From positions 1 through 26,999 of the forward strand of contig CAYSAG010000036.1 in assembly GCA_964428935.1 (NCBI GenBank): a stretch of DNA of 26,999 nucleotides. Direction: 5' to 3'. Both the position numbers and the translations under genes were made by a program. This document shows positions 22,262 through 26,999 of this stretch, piece after piece. The notes under the pieces are model-generated. The model had not been told where the DNA came from, did not search any database, and was given only the letters and a program-made list of their open reading frames with translations. Source of the stretch: JAADHY01 sp964428935. GTDB taxonomy: Bacteria > Planctomycetota > Planctomycetia > Planctomycetales > Planctomycetaceae. Position 1 is the first letter of the stretch. Every line of letters begins with the position of its first letter.

Positions 22262-23184
22262 CGCGGATTTCTCCTTACCTCCGCAAGACTGGCCTGAACG
22301 GGTTTTTTCGTCAGCACGTCCCACCGCGCCGCGTCTCGGAAGCAGTTCTTGACCAAGCGGTCTTCCAGCGAGTGGAACGAAATGACGACCAAACGCCCGC
22401 CGGGGACCAGTGAGTCGTAAAGGTCGTGCTCCAGGGCCCGTTCCAGCAACGACAGCTCGTCGTTGACTGCAATTCGCAACGCTTGAAAGACCCGTGTGGC
22501 CGGGTGCCGCCTGGCCGTCCGAAGGAACTTGGCCGGAATGGCCTCTTCGACAACCGCCGACAGCTCCGCAGCCGTCCGAATCGGACGCTGTCGGCGAACT
22601 TCAACGACGCGGCGGGCAATTGGGCCGGCAAAACGCTCTTCGCCGTACTCCCGCAAAATTCGCTCCAGCTCCCGTTCGCTCACCGACTGCAAAAGCTGCC
22701 AGGCTGGTTGCCCCTGGCCGGGGTCGAAGCGAAGGTCCAAAGGGCCGTCGGCGTCGAAGCTGAAGCCGCGCGACGGGTCGGCCAGTTGGTCGGACGAAAG
22801 CCCGAGGTCGAGCAGAATTCGGTCGACGCCGGCCAATTCGCGCCCGGTCGCCTGCCGAAACTCGTCCAACACCCGAGACAGCTCGCTGTAGCTGGCGTGG
22901 AACAGGAAGCAGTTGGCGGCCGGCAGCTCCTGCCGAGCCAGCTCGAGCATGAACGGGTCGCGGTCGAGGCCAATGAGCGTTCCGTCGGGTCCGATTCGTT
23001 CGAGAATTCGGCGCGCGTGCCCGCCCGCTCCCACCGTTCCGTCCACGACCACCAACCCGGGACGCAACGCCAGGTAAGTGAGCACCTGGTCGACCAAGAC
23101 TGGCACGTGTTGAGCGTTCACGAGCCGAACTCGCTGGGCTTGTGCGGGCCACTCAGACACCAATGGACCGGGCGAGCCGAGCAT
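22222..23184 (-). CDS. rsmH: 16S rRNA (cytosine-1402-N4)-methyltransferase
   Basis: A 320-aa protein also known as MraW. It methylates C1402 of 16S rRNA in the decoding centre using S-adenosylmethionine. ATG 23184 gives the usual family length; ATG 23259 would add 25 residues without similarity, and GTG 23160 is also possible. Motifs: HVPVL near 26-30, VVVDGTVGAGGHARRIL (45-61, SAM site), GLDRDP (72-77), LLDLGLSSDQL (124-134), HPATRVFQALRIAVNDEL (227-244), PGGRLVVISFHSLEDRLVK (261-279) and NPRCRSAKLRA (306-316). It is the first gene of the dcw-like block; mraZ, which usually precedes it, is absent. Its last 40 bp overlap the LysM gene. Confidence 0.95.
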   Translation of the reverse strand: MLGSPGPLVSEWPAQAQRVRLVNAQHVPVLVDQVLTYLALRPGLVVVDGTVGAGGHARRILERIGPDGTLIGLDRDPFMLELARQELPAANCFLFHASYSELSRVLDEFRQATGRELAGVDRILLDLGLSSDQLADPSRGFSFDADGPLDLRFDPGQGQPAWQLLQSVSERELERILREYGEERFAGPIARRVVEVRRQRPIRTAAELSAVVEEAIPAKFLRTARRHPATRVFQALRIAVNDELSLLERALEHDLYDSLVPGGRLVVISFHSLEDRLVKNCFRDAARWDVLTKKPVQASLAEVRRNPRCRSAKLRAATKR

Positions 23185-23690
23185 GGGTGCCTTGGGGGAA
23201 CTGGAGCCAAGCCGGCCGGTTCGCGCTGCCTGTCGCCACCGCGCAGGCCAAACCGTCACCCCCGCGCGACCAGCCTGGCGGCGTCAGAAAAGGAATGCCA
23301 AACCAACCTGTCAAAGTGCTCGGAAAGTCGGCGAAATGTACGTCTTTCGGCCAGACGGGGAAAGGTCAAAACCCGCGGCGGGCCGGCGTAGAGGGTTCGT
23401 CCGTTTACTTGGGCGTGCGCGGAAGCCGGAGGCCCACGCTCCGTCGTCGCCGCCTGGGAGTTGCGTCTTGTCGCGGAGCTCGCAAGGCACGCCCCGACGG
23501 CTTCGAGGAGCGAAAGAGCGAGAAAAACGCGGGCGAGTTCCCGACACGCTTGCTTGCTGCCACCGTTCTCTGCACGGAACGTCCCGGCCGCTTCTGCGGA
23601 CTTTCCCGAGTGCACGCGGTCGGCCGCTTCGACAGGCGACACCGAAGACGGCTGCCGCTCCGACGCTTGGCCTTGTGACAACCCGGGCGC
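23185..23690. other. Intergenic region upstream of rsmH
   Basis: About 500 bp between the esterase stop and rsmH, with no gene on either strand and no trace of mraZ. On the minus strand a perfect TTGACA (23314-23309) is followed at 17 bp by TTTTCT, a poor -10, so a promoter here is only a suggestion. A weak minus-strand hairpin (CGGG/CCCG, 23530-23543) is followed by five T (23527-23523) and could terminate the esterase transcript. Confidence 0.4.
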
Positions 23691-24434
23691 TCAGCAGCGG
23701 CCCTGCAAGACGTCGCCGAGGAATTGAGCCGAGCGGGTCAGGACGGTCGAGGGAATTTCGTGCAGTCCCGGGAAGCGAAGGAACTCCACGCGAGCCCCCG
23801 CGGCCGAGAGCAGGTCTCGCAGTCGCAAAGCCAGCTCGAACGGCAGAATCGGGTCGTGCTCCCCGTGGCTCTGCAAAACAGGCACGTCCTTCAGGCGAGA
23901 AGCCAGCGCCCGCCAGTGGGGCTCGCACACCAGACTGCCCGACCACAGGCACAGCGCCGCGGGTCGTTCGGCCCAGTGCAACGCGACGTCCACCGAAAGA
24001 ATGGCCCCTTGGGAAAAACCGCCGAGCACCAACCGAGACGGCTCCAGCGATTCCCGCCGACACAGCTCCTGCGCCAGTTCGGTCAACCGCTGCCGAGCCT
24101 CGGCCAGACCGTCGGGCACGCGCCGGCAAAGCTGTTCGTACTCGGCTCGCTGAACGGCCTGCTGCAGCCGTTCCATGTCAATCAGCCACCACGCTCGACC
24201 GCCCGGCAGTCCGTAGTCGTCCAGCGGCAAAGGAGCTTCGGGAAAGACGAAGCGAACTCGGTCCGCCAGCGCCGGGTTCCGCTGAACCAACTCGCCGGCC
24301 AGCGGAACTAGGTCGTCTCCGGGAGCTCCAAAGCCGTGAGACAGGACCACGGCCAGTTCGACGGTCTGCCTTTCGGACCAGGCCGGCACGACGCGACAGC
24401 GCAGGCCGGCCAGCGTGGTGACGTCGCCAAACAT
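23691..24434 (-). CDS. Carboxylesterase/phospholipase-family alpha/beta hydrolase
   Basis: A 247-aa cytoplasmic serine hydrolase of the small carboxylesterase (Abhydrolase_2) group, which cleaves short-chain esters or acyl thioesters. AAAGGG (about 7 bp before ATG 24434) serves as ribosome-binding site. The oxyanion-hole strand LSHGFGAPGDDL is at 31-42. The nucleophile elbow is G139-F-S141-Q-G143, the acid is D194 (HGEHDPILPF) and the base is H225 (FPGLHEIP), so the triad is complete and in family order. There is no signal peptide. The length is normal; some members have about 220 residues, and the extra lies around 85-130 in a helical cap-like segment. The substrate is unknown. No operon partner is evident: rsmH starts 506 bp downstream. 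Confidence 0.88.
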   Translation of the reverse strand: MFGDVTTLAGLRCRVVPAWSERQTVELAVVLSHGFGAPGDDLVPLAGELVQRNPALADRVRFVFPEAPLPLDDYGLPGGRAWWLIDMERLQQAVQRAEYEQLCRRVPDGLAEARQRLTELAQELCRRESLEPSRLVLGGFSQGAILSVDVALHWAERPAALCLWSGSLVCEPHWRALASRLKDVPVLQSHGEHDPILPFELALRLRDLLSAAGARVEFLRFPGLHEIPSTVLTRSAQFLGDVLQGRC

Positions 24435-24907
24435 TCTTCGCCCTTTCGTTCGTGCGTCCCGAGCTGCCAGGACGGGTTGGTGGTCGAACTGGAGCCGCCA
24501 AGAGCGTCAACCAGCGCAGGGGTAAGTCCACTTTCGCCGCGGCCCTCGACGACCAGCGGCCAGACCCGGCGCGGACCCGCGGCCCTTTCCCGTTCCGACG
24601 TGAACTCACACACCGTGGGCTCATGGACGGGCCGCGCCGGGAGCGACTGTGTAACGGCTGGCCCTTGGGAAGTCCAGTCTCCGAGCGAACGGCTGAGCTG
24701 CGGAAGCTGGTTGCAGGGAAGGGGGCTTCGTGGTTGAATGGTGTCTGTCGGAAAGGGCGAGAAGCGGACGAGTCGGGTTGCTGCAACGCGTTGGGTCCGG
24801 GACGCGAGCGTCGCAGCTGGCCGCTTTCGGAGTTGCGCGGTGAAGCCGGCCTGCGGTTCCTACTCTGTCCGGTCCGCCGCAGAAGACAGCGAGGAGGAGC
24901 GGGAGCC
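24435..24907. other. Divergent intergenic region before the URO-D-family gene
   Basis: A 473-bp stretch between the esterase and the plus-strand URO-D-family gene. The frame of the latter stays open back to 24452, but that extension is Arg/Gly-rich, has no similarity to the family and lacks a good start. The stretch holds the promoter listed at 24711-24739. Confidence 0.55.
24711..24739 (+). promoter_or_regulatory. Possible extended -10 promoter for the URO-D-family gene
   Basis: TTGCAG at 24711-24716 and TTGAAT at 24734-24739 are 17 bp apart, with TG at 24731-24732 one base before the -10. The hexamers are only moderate matches. The leader would be about 165 nt. Confidence 0.35.
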
Positions 24908-26074
24908 ATGCCGAGGGAACGACTGACGCCGCGCGAGCGTCTGCTCGTCGCGCTCAACCACGAAGAACCGGACCGAGTGCCCATTGACCTGGGCGGGCAC
25001 CAGACCGGCATCCACCGAATCGCCTACGAACGGCTGCTGCAGCACCTGGGCATTGCCGACGAAGTGACGCTGCTGGACCCGATTCAGCAATTGGCCAAGC
25101 CGTGTGAAGAGGTCTTGGAGCGGTTTCACGTCGACACTCGCTACGTCGTCGCCGGCCCTGGCAGCGGGTTCGACGGACGAATCGAGCGGGTCGAGCGGGA
25201 CGGGAAAGTTTGGTACGAATTGACCGACGAGTTCGGCGTCCGCTGGTCCATGCCGGCCGACTCGCCGCTCTACATGGACATCACTTACCACCCGCTGGCC
25301 GACGCCACTTTAGACGACATTCGCCAGTACCCGTTTCCGAACGGCGCGGACCCGGCGCGGTTCGCGGGCTTGCGCGAGAAGGCCCTGCAACTGCGAAACG
25401 AAACTCCGTACGCCATTGTGAGCGGAATTTCCGGGGTCGTTTACGAAATCTGCTGGTACATGCGAGGGCTGGAGCAGTGGTTCGTGGACATGAAGACCCA
25501 GCCCGAAATCTGCGAAGCCCTGCTCGACGCAACCTTGAACTTCTGGCTGGACTGGTTCCGCGTGTTTCTGGACGAGGTGGGCGACCTGGTCGACGTCATC
25601 ATGATTGGTGACGACCTGGCCGGGCAGCACGGGCCTTTGTTCAGCCCCGAGTTCTACCGGCGTGTGGTGAAACCCCGACAGAAGCAACTGGTCCAGTACA
25701 TTCGCTCGCGCACGCTGGCTCGCATTTGGTACCACACGTGCGGGTCCTGCGTTGAGTTCATTCCCGACCTGCTCAACAACGGCATCGACATTCTCAACCC
25801 AGTGCAAATCAGCGCCGAGGGAATGGTCCCGGCTGAACTGAAGAACGACTACGGCGACGTGCTGGTCTTCTGGGGCGGGGCCATTGATTCCCAGCACGTG
25901 CTGCCGAACGCCTCGCCGGAAGAAGTGCGCGAGCACGTGCGGCGCAACCTGGAAGTTTGGAAACCTGGCGGCGGCTACGTGTTCGCCAACGTGCACAATG
26001 TCCAGGCCGACGTGCCGCCGGAAAACATTGTCGCGCTGTACGACGCCGCCTACGAGTTCGGGTTCTACGACTGA
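24908..26074 (+). CDS. Uroporphyrinogen decarboxylase-superfamily protein, likely methyltransferase type
   Basis: A 388-aa protein. ATG 24908 follows an AGGAG (24895-24899) by 8 bp and begins the family's usual TPRERLLVALNHEEPDRVPIDLG segment. The superfamily contains HemE and the cobamide/corrinoid methyltransferases of the MtaA/MtbA/CmuA kind. The N-terminal RVPIDLGG replaces the HemE RQAGRYLP motif, so it is probably not HemE. H276-T-C278-G-S-C281 lies where corrinoid methyltransferases have their zinc-binding HxC; a clear later Cys ligand is not seen. IMIGDDLAGQHGPLFSPEFY (231-250) and VFANVHNVQADVPPENIVALYDA (358-380) are typical of the uncharacterised members common in planctomycetes. 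Substrate is unknown. It is monocistronic and ends at a strong terminator. No corrinoid protein gene is adjacent in the window. Confidence 0.88.
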   Translation: MPRERLTPRERLLVALNHEEPDRVPIDLGGHQTGIHRIAYERLLQHLGIADEVTLLDPIQQLAKPCEEVLERFHVDTRYVVAGPGSGFDGRIERVERDGKVWYELTDEFGVRWSMPADSPLYMDITYHPLADATLDDIRQYPFPNGADPARFAGLREKALQLRNETPYAIVSGISGVVYEICWYMRGLEQWFVDMKTQPEICEALLDATLNFWLDWFRVFLDEVGDLVDVIMIGDDLAGQHGPLFSPEFYRRVVKPRQKQLVQYIRSRTLARIWYHTCGSCVEFIPDLLNNGIDILNPVQISAEGMVPAELKNDYGDVLVFWGGAIDSQHVLPNASPEEVREHVRRNLEVWKPGGGYVFANVHNVQADVPPENIVALYDAAYEFGFYD

Positions 26075-26104
26075 CCCGCTCGGTCGTCGGAGAAACCAAA
26101 AGCA

Positions 26105-26134
26105 ACGCCGGCCCAAGACGGGCCGGCGTGTTTT
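26105..26134 (+). terminator. Intrinsic terminator, probably bidirectional
   Basis: ACGCCGGCCC at 26105-26114 pairs perfectly with 26120-26129 (loop AAGAC), followed by G and four T at 26131-26134. On the minus strand the same stem is followed by TGCTTTTGG, so it can also serve the leftward gene ending at 26301. It begins 31 bp after the URO-D-family stop. Confidence 0.88.
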
Positions 26135-26300
26135 CTGCGACAGGCTTCACGGACGAGTTGTCGTGTTCCGCAAGCCGGCTCGTTCCGTCCGGCGACGGGC
26201 CGCAGTGGAGCTTGCTGCTGGAGGAACGACTCGCAGCCAGAAACCGCCCGGGCGGACCGCTCGCTTTCGACGAGACCGGCGTCGCTCCCAGCGGTTGCAG

Positions 26301-26999
26301 TTAGTACCCGCCTCCGCCGTGGAAGAGCTTGCTCGTCTGGCCGCTCGAGACCGCCTGTCGGAGTCGGCGGGAACGGCTGTAGACGCCCGAGACGCTGCCA
26401 GACGACTCCCGCTCACCCACCGTCTCGTCCACGGCCGTGCTGCGGGCTCCCGCCTTCAGCGTGTACGCCTTCGTTTCGCCCGGCTTGTGCAGCCGTCGTT
26501 TCGGCTTGTAACCGATCCACGACAGGAAGTCGTTCAGGTTCACGATTCGCACGCCCTGCCGACGGGCTTCTTGAATCATGGCGTTCAAGTGCTTGCGAAT
26601 GTTCGCGTACTGGTCTTTCTGTTCCTTGGTCGCCGCGTCATTGATGTTCGGAATCTTGCCAATGACCAGGAACTTGGTTCGCAGGCTCAAGCCCGTCTGG
26701 CCCGACTCCTCGTCGAACTCGACGTACTGCTTCGGAAAGGCCGTGTAAAAGATTCGTCGTCCGTCGTCGAGCACTTCGTTGTCGATTTCGCCGCCGACAC
26801 TGGCAATCAAGTCGTGCAGGTCCTGCCGGTCGCTCACGCCGTCGCCGTCTAGGTCGATGATTCCCACGAACGAGAACACCTCGCTCCGCCCGGGACTCCA
26901 CAGCGGCGTGTAAATCGGGTCGCCCGGCAGAATCGGACGGTAAATGTCGTCGTCCAGGATTCGGCACACGGCCGAGTGGGCGTCGACCACGTTGATGAC
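26301..26999 (-). CDS. Conserved hypothetical protein with EF-hand-like loop, 5' end outside the window
   Basis: Only the C-terminal 232 residues are present; the frame stays open to the last base (reading VINVVDAHSAV), and the GTG at 26990 is not needed as a start. IYRPILPGDPIYTPLWSPGRSEVFSFVGIIDLDGDGVSDRQDLHDLIASVGGEIDNEV resembles a planctomycete family of unknown function I associate with N-terminal coiled coils. DLDGDGVSDRQDL has the DxDxDG spacing of a calcium-binding EF-hand or dockerin-type loop. Later come LRTKFLVIGKIPNINDAATKEQ and RRQGVRIVNLNDFLSWIGYKP. This last segment resembles the C-terminal part of BRCT-like or LRR-free scaffold proteins only vaguely, so I make no functional call. 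The tail is Ser/Gly/Arg-rich, ending GGGGY. The gene converges on the URO-D-family gene. Confidence 0.75.
   Translation of the reverse strand, partial: VINVVDAHSAVCRILDDDIYRPILPGDPIYTPLWSPGRSEVFSFVGIIDLDGDGVSDRQDLHDLIASVGGEIDNEVLDDGRRIFYTAFPKQYVEFDEESGQTGLSLRTKFLVIGKIPNINDAATKEQKDQYANIRKHLNAMIQEARRQGVRIVNLNDFLSWIGYKPKRRLHKPGETKAYTLKAGARSTAVDETVGERESSGSVSGVYSRSRRLRQAVSSGQTSKLFHGGGGY

Noticed and set aside
23256..23681. 141-aa minus-strand frame before rsmH considered as a possible mraZ
   Set aside because: It has none of the MraZ/AbrB-like features such as DxKGR and does not resemble the family; composition is that of noise.
24452..24907. N-terminal extension of the URO-D-family frame
   Set aside because: Arg/Gly-rich with no family similarity; ATG 24908 has the good ribosome-binding site and the family N terminus.

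Overview
The window looks like chromosome of a high-GC planctomycete, possibly Pirellulales-like (the order is inference only). The evidence is a type I sulfatase, a secreted PQQ-type beta-propeller with the WPQWRGP start, a LamG-plus-barrel secreted giant, an anti-sigma protein with a very long C-terminal tail, large Ala/Ser/Gly/Pro-rich envelope proteins, and a reduced dcw (division and cell wall) cluster without mraZ. I see no plasmid, phage or IS genes, no tRNA or rRNA, and no CRISPR array.

Layout. 1-3021: a strong hairpin, then a Tat-exported degenerate TIM-barrel protein and a secreted sulfatase, 39 bp apart and probably one operon. 3022-4829: two tandem hairpins, a sigma70-like promoter and class II fumarase. 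4830-6236: a region where fumC converges on a small leftward hypothetical gene. It holds a possible three-way-junction RNA structure, a near-consensus leftward promoter, and a rightward promoter that would give the next gene a leader of about 340 nt. 6237-7928: a membrane anti-sigma-like protein with no sigma gene beside it. 8167-13024 (minus): a PQQ beta-propeller protein followed by a 1116-aa LamG/glycosidase-like secreted protein. 13499-16063 (minus): an 854-aa secreted, mostly disordered protein with a folded C-terminal domain. 16653-16973 (plus): a small lipoprotein.

17181-23184 (minus) is the most informative block: rsmH, a 931-aa membrane-anchored two-LysM protein overlapping rsmH by 40 bp, an FtsL-like protein, and ftsI/PBP. 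The order matches the start of a bacterial dcw cluster with a LysM protein inserted between rsmH and ftsL, mraZ missing, and nothing after ftsI on this strand. 23691-24434 (minus) is a carboxylesterase. 24908-26074 (plus) is a URO-D-superfamily protein with a good intrinsic terminator. A minus-strand gene with an EF-hand-like loop runs off the right edge.

Working together: sulfatase, TIM-barrel and LamG/PQQ proteins fit secreted polysaccharide handling. The rsmH-LysM-ftsL-ftsI block fits septal or peptidoglycan work. Fumarase is housekeeping. No wholly new system is proven. The best candidates for one are the LysM insertion in the dcw block, the structured RNA after fumC, and the orphan anti-sigma gene with its long leader.
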